In this document: positions 26,590 to 35,642 of the stretch, one piece after another | How positions within the stretch are numbered: position 1 is the first letter of the stretch | How the letters are laid out: every line of letters starts with the position of its first letter | Assembly: GCA_001803045.1 (NCBI GenBank) | Contig: MHAR01000012.1 | Location: 62,001-126,000 of the forward strand | Direction of reading: 5' to 3' | Origin: Ignavibacteria bacterium RIFOXYB12_FULL_35_14 | Lineage (GTDB): Bacteria; Bacteroidota; Ignavibacteria; Ignavibacteriales; Ignavibacteriaceae | Length of the DNA: 64,000 nt | Notes under the pieces: model-generated | Seen by the model: only the letters and a program-made list of their open reading frames with translations | The model's database searches: none | What the model was told of the DNA's origin: nothing | Translations under genes and position numbers: made by a program

Positions 26590-27078
26590 ATGATCAAGGA
26601 AAAAATTCTAAATATTCTTAACAAACAAATAAATGAAGAATTATTTTCATCTTATTTGTACTTATCTATGTCCAATTTTTTCAGCTCGCAGAATTTGGAT
26701 GGATTTGCAAAATGGATGCGAATGCAATCGCAGGAAGAATACGGACATGGAATGAAAATTTATGACTATATTCTTCAAAGAGATGGAAAAGTTGTACTTA
26801 TAAAAATTGAAACACCAAAAGCTGTTTGGAAATCTCCCTTAGAAGTTTTTCAGGAAACACTAAAACATGAGCAGCATATCTCAGCCTGTGTGAATAACAT
26901 TGTCAACCTAGCAATTCAGGAAAAAGACCATGCAACAACTCAATTTTTTCAATGGTTTGTTGGTGAACAAGTTGAAGAAGAAGCAAATGCAATTAATATA
27001 GTGGAAAAAATGAAAATGATTGGCGATAACAAGAGTGGGATTTTTATGCTCGATCGTGAACTAGGACGAAGGCAGTAA
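26590..27078 (+). CDS. ftnA: Bacterial non-haem ferritin
   Basis: A 162-residue four-helix iron-storage protein that forms a 24-mer shell and oxidises Fe(II). The ferroxidase residues are visible: E in NEELFSSYLYLS (helix A), E50 and H53 in SQEEYGHGMKI (helix B), E94 in KHEQHIS, and Q/E in FFQWFVGEQVEEE (helix D). The length matches FtnA and no haem-binding Met as in bacterioferritin is apparent. The gene is monocistronic, divergent from the helicase gene and convergent with nuoF. A 52-bp palindromic repeat immediately after the stop may serve as a bidirectional terminator. Confidence 0.94.
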   Translation: MIKEKILNILNKQINEELFSSYLYLSMSNFFSSQNLDGFAKWMRMQSQEEYGHGMKIYDYILQRDGKVVLIKIETPKAVWKSPLEVFQETLKHEQHISACVNNIVNLAIQEKDHATTQFFQWFVGEQVEEEANAINIVEKMKMIGDNKSGIFMLDRELGRRQ

Positions 27079-27086
27079 TTCTCGTT

Positions 27087-27138
27087 AGATATGCCAGATT
27101 TATGGATTTGTCCATCACATCGGAAATCTGGCATATCT
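27087..27138. repeat. AGATATGCCAGATTT palindrome, copy 1
   Basis: AGATATGCCAGATTT (27087-27101) and AAATCTGGCATATCT (27124-27138) are perfect 15-bp inverted arms. An inner hairpin, ATGGATTTGTCCAT, lies in the loop. The element sits between convergent ferritin and nuoF genes. The same arms recur at 35590-35642 and 42051-42101. The left flank CTCGT is shared with the reverse complement of copy 3. Confidence 0.85.
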
Positions 27139-27148
27139 CCTAGACTAT

Positions 27149-28471
27149 TTAATTCTTAATTTCAGCGAGAGGAAATTCGGTCTTTCTCATTGAATGAACT
27201 TTATTAGCGACTGGTAATTTTATTTCCTTACTAACTCTCTCTTCAAAATAATCTCTAAATCTTTCAATCATAAATTTTACAGGCCAAGCCGCGGCATCGC
27301 CTAAAGCACAAATTGTATTCCCTTCAATATTGTTAGCAACGGAAATTAAAAGGTCAAGATCATTCACTGATCCTTCACCTCTTAAAATTCTATTTAAGAT
27401 TTTAAGCATCCAGCCAGTTCCTTCTCTGCATGGAGTACATTGCCCACAACTTTCATGATAGTAAAATTTAGTAATCCTCGCGAGAACTTTTACTAGATCA
27501 GTATCTTCATCCATGACCATAACTCCACCTGTACCGATTGCAGATCCGGCAGCTTTAAGTGATTCAGCATCCATTTTAATTCCTTCAAGTTGATCACCGC
27601 GTAACGGAGGCATTGAGCTGCCGCCTGGAATAACACATAAAATCTTTTTATTACCTGGTACTCCACCTGCATAGTTGTAAATCAAATCGGTAAGTAATGT
27701 CCCTGAAGGGAGTTCATAAACACCTGGTTTGTTAACATGACCGCTAATTCCAAAAAGAATAGTACCAGGATGTTTCGGTTCACCTATTTTAGCAAACCAA
27801 TTCCAACCATTAGAAATAATTGGAGGAACATTTGCAATTGTTTCAACATTATTAACTGTAGTTGGACACCCCCACAAACCATACTGAGCTGGAAACGGAG
27901 GTTTAACGCGCGGATATCCTCTTTTACCTTCGATAGAATTCATGAGGGATGATTCTTCACCGCAGATATAAGCTCCTGCTCCTTTATGAACATAAATCTC
28001 ACAGCTAAAATCGGTATTAAATTTTTCTTTCATCTGTTCACCAGCGAATCCATGCCGATATGCATCTGCAAGGGCATTCTCCATTAGCCTTATCCATTTA
28101 TGATATTCGCCGCGAATGTAAATGTAGCATGTCTTTGCACCAATAGCATAACATGTAATCAATATGCCTTCAATTAATTGATGCGGGTTGAATTCAAATA
28201 TCTGTCTGTCTTTGAAAGAACCCGGTTCGCTTTCATCACCATTAACACACAAGTATTTTGGTTTAGTGGTTGTCTTTGGCATGAAGCTCCACTTCAAACC
28301 CGCAGAAAAAGCAGCACCGCCTCTGCCACGTAATCCGGATTTTTTTACCTGATCAATAATGTCATCGGGAGATTGACTGAATGCTTTTCTGGCGGCATTA
28401 AATCCACCGTTTGCAAGGTAGACATCAATTAAGTGAAGGTGTTTTATTTCGGGAAGAACAATTTTTTCCAT
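27149..28471 (-). CDS. nuoF: NADH-quinone oxidoreductase subunit F
   Basis: The NADH-binding 51-kDa subunit of complex I, about 440 residues, carrying FMN and the N3 iron-sulfur cluster. Motifs: RGRGGAAFSAGLKWSFMP (FMN/NADH loop), DESEPGSFKDR, ICGEESSLMNSIEGKRGYPR, and the cluster cysteines in ESCGQCTPCREG with a fourth in TICALGD. I place the start at the ATG at 28471 (MEKIVLPEI); the frame extends upstream to 28522, but that part is encoded by a CCCCTAAATCCCCCGAAGG-type intergenic repeat and is not family-like. It is the last gene of the nuoABCDEF block; nuoG and membrane-arm genes do not follow in this window. Confidence 0.95.
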   Translation of the reverse strand: MEKIVLPEIKHLHLIDVYLANGGFNAARKAFSQSPDDIIDQVKKSGLRGRGGAAFSAGLKWSFMPKTTTKPKYLCVNGDESEPGSFKDRQIFEFNPHQLIEGILITCYAIGAKTCYIYIRGEYHKWIRLMENALADAYRHGFAGEQMKEKFNTDFSCEIYVHKGAGAYICGEESSLMNSIEGKRGYPRVKPPFPAQYGLWGCPTTVNNVETIANVPPIISNGWNWFAKIGEPKHPGTILFGISGHVNKPGVYELPSGTLLTDLIYNYAGGVPGNKKILCVIPGGSSMPPLRGDQLEGIKMDAESLKAAGSAIGTGGVMVMDEDTDLVKVLARITKFYYHESCGQCTPCREGTGWMLKILNRILRGEGSVNDLDLLISVANNIEGNTICALGDAAAWPVKFMIERFRDYFEERVSKEIKLPVANKVHSMRKTEFPLAEIKN

Positions 28472-28480
28472 AGATAAAAA

Positions 28481-28509
28481 CCCCCTAAATCCCCCGAAGG
28501 GAGACTTTA
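28481..28509. repeat. GC-rich intergenic repeat (CCCCCTAAATCCCCCGAAGG type)
   Basis: This short G/C-rich, partly palindromic stretch stands out in AT-rich DNA directly upstream of the nuoF start. The CCCCTAAATCCCC...GGGGACTTT pattern is familiar from dispersed intergenic repeats in Bacteroidota genomes. It provides the spurious N-terminal extension KSPFGGFRGF of the open frame. Confidence 0.5.
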
Positions 28510-28582
28510 ATAAAAAAACCATTATTAATTAAGTATAGCATCAGAAAACGAAAACGAATAATTGTGTTTGATTTCATACCAT

Positions 28583-29083
28583 TTATACTCCCTCTTCTTT
28601 GGAGAGGGTTAGCGTGAGGCTTTTTAATATTTCCTCTATTTTCTCCACTGTTAAATTTTCATAATAATCTTCATTAACGGCAATCATTGGAGCACTGCCG
28701 CAAGAACCCATACACTCAACTTCTTCAAGAGAAAATTTTTTATCGGCAGTAACTTGCATGTTTTCAATGCCTAGACTTTTTTTAACAGTTTCGTAAATGT
28801 CATAAGCACCGCGTAACATACATGACACATTAGTACAAACTTGTAGATGATATTTCCCCACTGGTTCTTGATGGTACATTGTGTAAAAAGTTACAACGCC
28901 TAAAACATCTTCAGGATTTATCTCTAAAACTTTAGCAATCTCTTGCATAACTTCATTGGATATCCAGCCATTTTGTGCTTGAGCGATCCAAAGAGCGTGC
29001 ATTACGGCAGCTTGTTTGTCGGGATACCTTTTGATGGCATCATTTATTTTATCTAAATTTTCTCGAGTAAACTTAAAATCCAT
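28583..29083 (-). CDS. nuoE: NADH-quinone oxidoreductase subunit E
   Basis: The 24-kDa [2Fe-2S] subunit of complex I, 166 residues. The N-terminal helical bundle (YPDKQAAVMHALWIAQAQNG) precedes a thioredoxin-like fold with ligand cysteines in QVCTNVSCML and EVECMGSCGSAPM. The enzyme module NuoE-NuoF oxidises NADH. It starts at the ATG at 29083, 26 bases after nuoD. The last dozen residues (SLTLTLSKEEGV) are encoded by a GC-richer dispersed repeat and are probably a neutral extension acquired by repeat insertion at the 3' end. Confidence 0.95.
   Translation of the reverse strand: MDFKFTRENLDKINDAIKRYPDKQAAVMHALWIAQAQNGWISNEVMQEIAKVLEINPEDVLGVVTFYTMYHQEPVGKYHLQVCTNVSCMLRGAYDIYETVKKSLGIENMQVTADKKFSLEEVECMGSCGSAPMIAVNEDYYENLTVEKIEEILKSLTLTLSKEEGV
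28585..28620. repeat. Dispersed repeat overlapping the 3' end of nuoE
   Basis: CTCCCTCTTCTTTGGAGAGG followed by GTTAGCGTGAGGC resembles the CCCTCTCCTTTGGAGAGGG-type intergenic repeats common in Bacteroidota. Here it lies inside the reading frame and encodes the NuoE tail SLTLTLSKEEG. Confidence 0.45.
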
Positions 29084-29109
29084 TTGATTAAAATTATATC
29101 TTGAAATTA

Positions 29110-30363
29110 TTATTTATCTGCTTCACCCATTACGGGATCGATGCTTCCGATGATAGCAACAACATCTGAAACCATATATCCTTTCACAAGATGTGGAACA
29201 GACTGCAAATTATTGAACGAAGGTGATCTGATTTTACATTTCCACGGATGACCTTCACCTTTACTTACGAAATAAAATCCAAGTTCACCTTTTGGATTCT
29301 CAACGGCATGATATACTTCTCCGTCGGGCGGATTTATTCCAAAGTTAACTATCATAAAATCATGGATCAGCTCTTCCATTTTGGAGTAAACTTCATGTTT
29401 TTTCGGAAGAACTTTTTTGGGTTGATTTGCTTGAACATCACCTTGAGGAATTTTATCCAAAATTTGTTTAACGATCTTGGCACTTTCCCTCATTTCATCT
29501 ATCCTAACAAAATAACGAGCTAAGCAATCACCTTCAGTGTAAGTCGGGATCTTAAAATCCATTTCATTATAAAATAAATACGGTTGGTAACGTCGTATAT
29601 CATAGTCAACACCGCTGCCACGCAAACTTGGACCAGTCAACCCTAAGTCCAAAGCATCTTCTCCCGATATAACTCCAACACCTTCCAATCTATCAATGAA
29701 AATCCGATTAGCATTTAAAAGTTTTTCGCATTCTTCCAGATTTTCATCAAACTGATTTATGAACCACTGAACTTTTGCTTTAGCTTCAGGCTGCATATCA
29801 TTTGCAACACCGCCAATCCGGGTATAACTATTTGTGAATCGTGCACCGCAAATAATATCCCATATATCAAGAATTTTTTCTCGCTCTCTAATAGTCCACA
29901 AAAAAACAGTCAGCGCACCAACATCCATTGCCATTGAACCAACTGCAATTAAATGGGAAGCAATCCTCGAAAGTTCAGATATGAGCATTCGAATATATTG
30001 TGCTCTTGGAGGGGCTTGTATACCAGCCAGCTTCTCTACGGCTAATACCCATGCAACATTATTACATAATGGGGCTAAGTAATCTAATCGATCTGTATGC
30101 GGAATGAATTCATAGTAAGACATATTCTCAGCCATTTTCTCATATCCGCGATGTAAATAGCCAAGTTCAGGAACACAAGCAATAACAGTTTCACCATCAA
30201 GACGCAGAACGAGCCGCAAAACACCGTGAGTTGCCGGATGCTGCGGACCCATATTCAAAATCATTTCATTCTCAAGAGCATCATCACTAGACAGCCCGGC
30301 ATCAGTTTTAAGTAACGCTTCTATAATTTTAGGATGAACCTCGTCTCTGTCTGCAATTTCCAT
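29110..30363 (-). CDS. nuoD: NADH-quinone oxidoreductase subunit D
   Basis: The 49-kDa subunit of complex I, 417 residues, forming the quinone-reduction site with NuoB. Recognisable segments are MGPQHPATHGVLRLVLRLDG near residue 33, ELGYLHRGYEKMAENM, and the hydrogenase-like C-terminal region (EGHPWKCKIRSPSFNNLQ). The terminal VVAIIGSIDPVMGEADK closely matches the family consensus, in which the Asp in IGSIDPVMGE is conserved. It lies 6 bases after nuoC and 26 before nuoE in the minus-strand operon. Confidence 0.96.
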   Translation of the reverse strand: MEIADRDEVHPKIIEALLKTDAGLSSDDALENEMILNMGPQHPATHGVLRLVLRLDGETVIACVPELGYLHRGYEKMAENMSYYEFIPHTDRLDYLAPLCNNVAWVLAVEKLAGIQAPPRAQYIRMLISELSRIASHLIAVGSMAMDVGALTVFLWTIREREKILDIWDIICGARFTNSYTRIGGVANDMQPEAKAKVQWFINQFDENLEECEKLLNANRIFIDRLEGVGVISGEDALDLGLTGPSLRGSGVDYDIRRYQPYLFYNEMDFKIPTYTEGDCLARYFVRIDEMRESAKIVKQILDKIPQGDVQANQPKKVLPKKHEVYSKMEELIHDFMIVNFGINPPDGEVYHAVENPKGELGFYFVSKGEGHPWKCKIRSPSFNNLQSVPHLVKGYMVSDVVAIIGSIDPVMGEADK

Positions 30364-30369
30364 ATTAAA

Positions 30370-30852
30370 TTATTTTTTTGGTAATGGTAAGGAACCAGGA
30401 ATGCCTAGCACCGGAAAATCTTTTCTTAATGGATGATATTCAAATTCCTCAGGCATATACATTCTTCTTAAATCGGGATGGAAATTGAATGTGATACCGT
30501 ACATATCATAAACTTCCCTCTCATGCCAATTTGCTGATCTCCAAACTGACGACACGGTATCTATGTTACAATCTGATTCATCCACATCTGCTTTAACAAC
30601 CAACTGGAATTTATTTTTTAGAGAAAAGAGATGATACACAACAGTAAATCTATCTTTTCTTCTTGCCCAGTCAATCGCAGTTACATCTATACAATGAATA
30701 AATTTTAATTCGCTGTCATTCTTCAGTACTTTACAAACCTCAACAATATCTTTTTTTTGAACTTGAATAGTTAATTCATCTTTGAATTCAGAAGTCTCAA
30801 CCTGAATATTTGGTAAACTTGCATTGAGTTGGTTTAGGATTATTTCTTTCAC
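30370..30852 (-). CDS. nuoC: NADH-quinone oxidoreductase subunit C
   Basis: The 30-kDa subunit of complex I, 160 residues, part of the peripheral arm between NuoB and NuoD. The family signature is visible: WHEREVYDMYGITFNFHPDL followed by RMYMPEEFEYHPLRKDFP. The N-terminal domain is the usual alpha/beta fold with VYHLFSLKNKF. It is separate rather than fused to nuoD (unlike E. coli). It lies 10 bases after nuoB and 6 before nuoD. Confidence 0.95.
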   Translation of the reverse strand: MKEIILNQLNASLPNIQVETSEFKDELTIQVQKKDIVEVCKVLKNDSELKFIHCIDVTAIDWARRKDRFTVVYHLFSLKNKFQLVVKADVDESDCNIDTVSSVWRSANWHEREVYDMYGITFNFHPDLRRMYMPEEFEYHPLRKDFPVLGIPGSLPLPKK

Positions 30853-30862
30853 AATAATAATC

Positions 30863-31384
30863 TTAATTATTTTGAATTACGTTAAGTTCAGACAGAGGTT
30901 TGTTCTGGAAGTCTCTTCCTTTTGTTCTTCCAATTTTTTCCTGGATTTGAATCAAGGCATTTAAAAGATTATCGGGACGTGGAGGACATCCGGCTAAATA
31001 AATATCGACTGGTAAGAACTGGTCTATTCCTTGCACAACCGGATATGATCTGTACATTCCGCCTGAAGAAGTGCATGCCCCCATTGCTATTACCCATTTT
31101 GGATCAGGCATTTGATCATATATTTTTTTCACTACATGAGACATTTTATAAGTCACAGTTCCCGCTACAATCATCAAATCGCATTGCCTTGGTGTGAATC
31201 TCATTACCTCAGATCCAAAACGAGCTATGTCATACTTCGGACCACCAACAGCCATCATTTCGATAGCACAGCATGAAATTCCCATTGGCATTGGCCATAC
31301 AGAACTTTTTCGTGACCATGCGAGTAATGCATCTATTTTTGTTGTTAAAAATCCATCTTGAGTTAATTTCGCTTCTAATCCCAT
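30863..31384 (-). CDS. nuoB: NADH-quinone oxidoreductase subunit B
   Basis: The subunit carrying the terminal [4Fe-4S] cluster N2 of complex I, 173 residues. Cluster cysteines appear as the tandem pair in [11 protein letters not shown], one in [12 protein letters not shown] and one in [12 protein letters not shown]. The start at 31384 overlaps the nuoA 3' end by 10 bases, indicating translational coupling. The C-terminal tail is short and charged. Confidence 0.96.
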   Translation of the reverse strand: MGLEAKLTQDGFLTTKIDALLAWSRKSSVWPMPMGISCCAIEMMAVGGPKYDIARFGSEVMRFTPRQCDLMIVAGTVTYKMSHVVKKIYDQMPDPKWVIAMGACTSSGGMYRSYPVVQGIDQFLPVDIYLAGCPPRPDNLLNALIQIQEKIGRTKGRDFQNKPLSELNVIQNN

Positions 31385-31743
31385 TTGAAACCACCTTTTT
31401 TGTAAACGTAAAGATAACCTATTTCAAATATCACTAAAAAAATAAACATAGATATGAAGACAGAAATTCCAAACTCATGGAATAATTTTTTGAACTGAAC
31501 TGCCCATGGATAAACGAAGATTACTTCCAAATCAAAAATGATAAAAAGCATTGCTATCAGATAATATTTTATGGAGACTCGTTCCTTTGTGGTGCCAACG
31601 GGTTTCATACCACTTTCATAGGTGGAAAGTTTTTCAGTAGTTGGTCTTTGCGGTCCAAATATTATCGAAGAAAGAACGGTTGCAACCCCAAACACTATGG
31701 CGATTCCAAGCACAATAAAAACCGGTAAATACTGCTCTAACAT
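31375..31743 (-). CDS. nuoA: NADH-quinone oxidoreductase subunit A
   Basis: A small membrane subunit of complex I, 122 residues, with three transmembrane helices. The conserved loop between helices 1 and 2 reads [20 protein letters not shown], followed by [18 protein letters not shown] with the conserved acidic residues inside the second helix. It is the first gene of nuoABCDEF. Its promoter should lie in the 147-base divergent gap to the FN3 lipoprotein gene. Confidence 0.95.
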   Translation of the reverse strand: MLEQYLPVFIVLGIAIVFGVATVLSSIIFGPQRPTTEKLSTYESGMKPVGTTKERVSIKYYLIAMLFIIFDLEVIFVYPWAVQFKKLFHEFGISVFISMFIFLVIFEIGYLYVYKKGGFKWD

Positions 31744-31890
31744 TTATTTTATGATCAATTTTTGATTTCAAAACTTATCCAAAAAATGACTGATTGTCAA
31801 TTTAAACCCCTTGCATCTTTGCGAATTTAATGATGATTTTTGTTTAAATAATAAATATCATTGTGATAAAAAGAATTCGTTAACTATTCG

Positions 31891-32922
31891 ATGCCGGAAA
31901 ATTTCAGTTTTAGGACTTTATTCCTGTTTGATAAAATAAAATCTTGGTGGGTTATACTCATCTCTTTTTCGATGATATCTTCAATTATCTACATTGGATG
32001 CGAACGCCCAACTGATGCCAATCAAAAAGATGATGGAATTCCACCAGCAGTTCCAATTGGAGTTCAGATATCTTATACTTCTGATGGAGAAATATTAGTT
32101 GAGTGGCTTCCTAATTCCGAGATTGATTTGAGAGGTTACAACGTTTATCGTAAAACCAATAAAACCGATTATATATTTTTAACATTCACACCAAACAGTT
32201 ATTGGTTTGATGATTCATTAAGCTATGATGAAGAATATTCATATAGGATATCGGCAGTCGATATTTGGGGTGAAGAAAGTCAGAGATCCGCTGAAGTATC
32301 TGCTACTCCGCTCAATCGCTTTAATCCCAAAAAGCCAAGGTATATAACTATCAATGCAAGAAATTGGGAAGGAAGAATCTCTATAGTTCTTAGTTGGGAA
32401 CCAAATAATGAAAGTGATGTTGCAGGTTTTAATATTTATCGAAGCTTGAGTTCTTCTTTTATTGCTGACAGCACTAATCTTGTTAGATTTACCAGTGATA
32501 TTCAATTTGATGACACTTCCAGCATCTTATTCTATAAAGATTATTATTATAAAATTCGGGCTGTTGATAAGGGTGGATTAATGAGCGATGAAAGTGACTT
32601 GCTAACAGATCAGGTTTACGACATGGCTGAACAGGTCTTTCCATCTAACGATTCAATTGTTAATTATTTTGACGATTTTTTAATTAAAACAATAAAAAAA
32701 CCCGCAAATTATAGAATACTTGCTCAAACCAATGAATATTACGGAGAATTTTGGTCTACAGATTTTTCTTCCAGTATCGTTGATGATACCATCAAAGTTA
32801 AATTTAATCCTCCATATTTGTACCCGTTTGTTTACTATTATTGGCGTGTCATCACGTTCTCCAATAATTCATCTTTACCAAACAGCATTTCACCTCTTTA
32901 CAAATTCAAGGTTAAACCTTGA
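31891..32922 (+). CDS. Fibronectin type III domain lipoprotein
   Basis: This 343-residue protein has an N-terminal hydrophobic segment (WWVILISFSMISSIIYIG) ending in a lipobox-like IYIGC, suggesting a lipid-anchored envelope protein. Two FN3-type domains follow (about 50-145 and 150-245), each with the pattern I-x-V-x-W-x-P-N-x-E-x-D-L/V-x-G-Y/F-N-(V/I)-Y-R; a third beta domain occupies the C terminus. Function unknown; such modules bind proteins or carbohydrates at the surface. Its stop codon overlaps the start of the next gene, so the two are likely co-translated. Confidence 0.75.
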   Translation: MPENFSFRTLFLFDKIKSWWVILISFSMISSIIYIGCERPTDANQKDDGIPPAVPIGVQISYTSDGEILVEWLPNSEIDLRGYNVYRKTNKTDYIFLTFTPNSYWFDDSLSYDEEYSYRISAVDIWGEESQRSAEVSATPLNRFNPKKPRYITINARNWEGRISIVLSWEPNNESDVAGFNIYRSLSSSFIADSTNLVRFTSDIQFDDTSSILFYKDYYYKIRAVDKGGLMSDESDLLTDQVYDMAEQVFPSNDSIVNYFDDFLIKTIKKPANYRILAQTNEYYGEFWSTDFSSSIVDDTIKVKFNPPYLYPFVYYYWRVITFSNNSSLPNSISPLYKFKVKP

Positions 32923-34880
32923 GTTGTGATCAAAAAAAAATATTGACTGATCTTATCAGTAACACTAATCGACCTTATTTTTACAGAACTTACGAAATTC
33001 TTTTTATTCTTATTTTCTTCTCACAAATTTCTTATTCACAAACAACAGATAGCTTAGAGCTTATTCGAAGCACAAATTTAGGAAACTTTTTAACCACCAG
33101 GTTTATTAAGCAGCTAAGCACTCATAATCTTAATACTCGGTTTGATATTTCGAAAACATGGGGTGATTTCGATATTCGTCTAAACGAAAATTTCAACTCA
33201 ACATTTGTCAGATCAATTGAAAAAAGTATTAGAGACGAACAACAGTTAACATTACAAACTAAATATAGGATTATTCCGGAGACAAATTTAGGAATTGGAT
33301 TAAGCAGCAGCATTTTTTCCGACAGCAGAAAAATTGGGATAAACCAGGCATCGGCAAACCAAGTATTTCTCTTTTCAAGGATTGAACCCAACGATAATTT
33401 TTACTTAGCGCCTTTTCTCGGTTACATGAATAATAAACAAGTGCTGAATGACGATAATGGTTTACTATACGGTACAGAAGCTCAGTTAAATAATTCTAGA
33501 ATTTCCGATTTAATTATTTCTTCCGATATCAAGTTTCGTAATGAGGACATTTCACCAAGAAAAAATACAATCAGGCATTACGATCTCCGGCTGAACAGCG
33601 AATTCACAAACGATGTATCGAATATCGTAAGCGCTAGTTATTCACAAAACCGAAAAGATTTTTATTTTGAAGCCGATTCTATCACATCACAAGAGTTCAA
33701 TGTTGCCAACAATATTCAAAGCCGGATTGAAACAAGCTACCTCATTCAAGATAGCCTGCACTACAATAATTTATTTAGTATGTTTTCCTTGGATGTTGCT
33801 GGAATAGTAAATTGGAGAAAAGTCGAGAGAGATACGAGATACAAATCTATCCAAAATGCAACATCATCAATTTTTGACACTGAAATAAATGAATTAAAAT
33901 TAGACTTTGAATCAATGCTAAGTTATGAATCAAGAAATTTCAATGGATTGCTTCGCTTACTTTATTCTGAACGTGATGAAAAAAACCTAGCAAAAAGATT
34001 ACCTCTGGTATCAGAAAATCTTTACCAGGATCGCTTGCAGCTTGAAGGAAGAAAAAATAATAACTCAATCCGGGCTTCACTTTCATTCCTTGGAAATTTA
34101 AGGTTATCTCAGTCGGATCAATTTTATATCAGCGTTCTGCATAACAAGCTAAGATACGATACACCAAGTAAGGATAATTTTGATGACCGTGATGAACTTC
34201 TCTCAATCGTTAGGTTACGTTATACCAGGCAATTCACCCCATTTTTTGAGGGATTTATAAATACGGAAGGAACCTATAATCAGACGGTTTATATCTTCTC
34301 ACAAAAAAGTTCTAACAACAACATCAACAGGATATTAAAGCTTGCCGCCGGCGGTTCTTACAGAGGAGCTAATTTGACTTCAGTGAATAGCTTTGAGGTC
34401 TCTGCAAATTACACGGTATATGATTTCCAGGATTTGAATCCGAACATCAAAAGCTACTCCTTTAGACAATTCACCGCATCTGACTCAACTAATTACCTGT
34501 TTAATAAAAAATTAAAACTTTCATTATATGGTTATGTTAAGTTATCCGAACAAGGCGATTTGCAATGGAATGAATTTACATCCCGTCCCACGAGATATCT
34601 TCAAGAAATATATTGCGAACCACGGCTGACGGTTGCATACAGCATAATTCAATACTCTTTAGGAATAAGATATTTTTCGCTATCTACATTTAATTTTAAA
34701 TCGAATAATAAGTTCTTAGATTCAGAATTCAGAAGTGTTGGACCAATTACCGAAATATTGATAGCTAATAGCGCCAGCCTCTTCCTTAAAATCTACGGAT
34801 GGTATGAATTTATAACAATAGACAGCAGCTTTAAAAAAGAACAAACAAACTTAAATGTAGAGATGACCTGGAGTTTTTAG
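32919..34880 (+). CDS. Exported beta-rich protein, probable outer-membrane barrel
   Basis: A 653-residue protein starting at a TTG that overlaps the FN3 lipoprotein stop by 4 bases (TTGA); a slightly later start is possible. A signal-peptide-like segment (ILFILIFFSQISYSQ) is followed by long alternating polar/hydrophobic strands with many Asn, Ser and aromatic residues, ending in NLNVEMTWSF with a terminal Phe, typical of outer-membrane barrels. No named family was recognised. The overlap with the lipoprotein gene and the following regulator gene suggest one transcript. Confidence 0.65.
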   Translation: MSCDQKKILTDLISNTNRPYFYRTYEILFILIFFSQISYSQTTDSLELIRSTNLGNFLTTRFIKQLSTHNLNTRFDISKTWGDFDIRLNENFNSTFVRSIEKSIRDEQQLTLQTKYRIIPETNLGIGLSSSIFSDSRKIGINQASANQVFLFSRIEPNDNFYLAPFLGYMNNKQVLNDDNGLLYGTEAQLNNSRISDLIISSDIKFRNEDISPRKNTIRHYDLRLNSEFTNDVSNIVSASYSQNRKDFYFEADSITSQEFNVANNIQSRIETSYLIQDSLHYNNLFSMFSLDVAGIVNWRKVERDTRYKSIQNATSSIFDTEINELKLDFESMLSYESRNFNGLLRLLYSERDEKNLAKRLPLVSENLYQDRLQLEGRKNNNSIRASLSFLGNLRLSQSDQFYISVLHNKLRYDTPSKDNFDDRDELLSIVRLRYTRQFTPFFEGFINTEGTYNQTVYIFSQKSSNNNINRILKLAAGGSYRGANLTSVNSFEVSANYTVYDFQDLNPNIKSYSFRQFTASDSTNYLFNKKLKLSLYGYVKLSEQGDLQWNEFTSRPTRYLQEIYCEPRLTVAYSIIQYSLGIRYFSLSTFNFKSNNKFLDSEFRSVGPITEILIANSASLFLKIYGWYEFITIDSSFKKEQTNLNVEMTWSF

Positions 34881-34925
34881 GTTCGATGATTTTTAGTATT
34901 TTGATGGCTCAAAAATGGATATAAA

Positions 34926-35348
34926 TTGGCAGAAGAAAATTATTCTCTAGAAATCGAAAGTAATCCTAATAATCTTATAACTGTTGAGGAGTTTGTAAAT
35001 TATTTTGCAAAGAATATCGGCATTCCGGAAGCTAGAATGAACGGGTTAATGTTATCGGTTACAGAGGCAACAACTAATGCTATCAAGCATGCCAATAAAT
35101 GCGACGAAAGTAAGCGTGTAAAAATCAATGTTAAAGTTGAAGATGGTAAGGTTATTATATCGGTAATAGATGAAGGAGTTGGTTTTGATCCTTTGAAAAT
35201 TCCAGATCCTACCGAACCGGAAAATTTATTGAAAGATTCCGGACGAGGAGTTTACCTAATGAAATTTTACATGGACGATTTAAAATATAACGTCACTCCG
35301 ACCGGTACTGAAACAATTTTAGTGCTCAATTTGAATAAGCAAGCTTAG
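34926..35348 (+). CDS. RsbW-like serine kinase / anti-sigma regulatory ATPase
   Basis: This 140-residue protein has the GHKL ATPase fold in its small anti-sigma form. The N-box reads SVTEATTNAIKHANK, the G1 box VIDEGVGFDP and the G2 region SGRGVYLMKFYMD. RsbW/SpoIIAB proteins bind a sigma factor and phosphorylate an STAS antagonist; neither partner is encoded nearby. I accept the TTG at 34926 because the frame starts at MAEENYSLEIES just as family members do, and the nearby ATG at 34915 is out of frame. It follows the putative barrel gene after 45 bases. Confidence 0.85.
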   Translation: MAEENYSLEIESNPNNLITVEEFVNYFAKNIGIPEARMNGLMLSVTEATTNAIKHANKCDESKRVKINVKVEDGKVIISVIDEGVGFDPLKIPDPTEPENLLKDSGRGVYLMKFYMDDLKYNVTPTGTETILVLNLNKQA

Positions 35349-35530
35349 CAGTTTCTTCCACTTCCTTCCCTAACCTTAGCAATCTAGAATCACCTCTAAT
35401 GCCTTAACCTTACTGTCTTCTTATGAAACACTAATTGAAATAGAAATTACATTTATGCTGATAAGGTTGAAACGCTTAATGGCAATCTGAGTCACTAAAG
35501 TTAAATAATTTGATAAATCTCCTCAGTTAA

Positions 35531-35581
35531 CTAACCCAGTTTCTCACGATGGCAATATGCAATTCTAAGAAACTGGGTTAG
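35531..35581. repeat. AACCCAGTT-type palindrome, copy A
   Basis: CTAACCCAGTTTCT (35531-35544) and AGAAACTGGGTTAG (35568-35581) are perfect 14-bp inverted arms around a 23-base loop. Related palindromes occur at 36727-36780, 53599-53650 and 56961-57011. It directly precedes an AGATATGCC palindrome. Confidence 0.8.
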
Positions 35582-35589
35582 TAGTTTTT

Positions 35590-35642
35590 AGATATGCCAG
35601 ATTTTAGCAGACGATCTAAGCGAAGCCAAATCTGGCATATCT
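35590..35642. repeat. AGATATGCCAGATTT palindrome, copy 2
   Basis: AGATATGCCAGATTT (35590-35604) and AAATCTGGCATATCT (35628-35642) are perfect arms identical to those of copies 1 and 3; the loop sequence is unrelated. It lies in the same gap as copy A of the other palindrome family. Confidence 0.85.
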
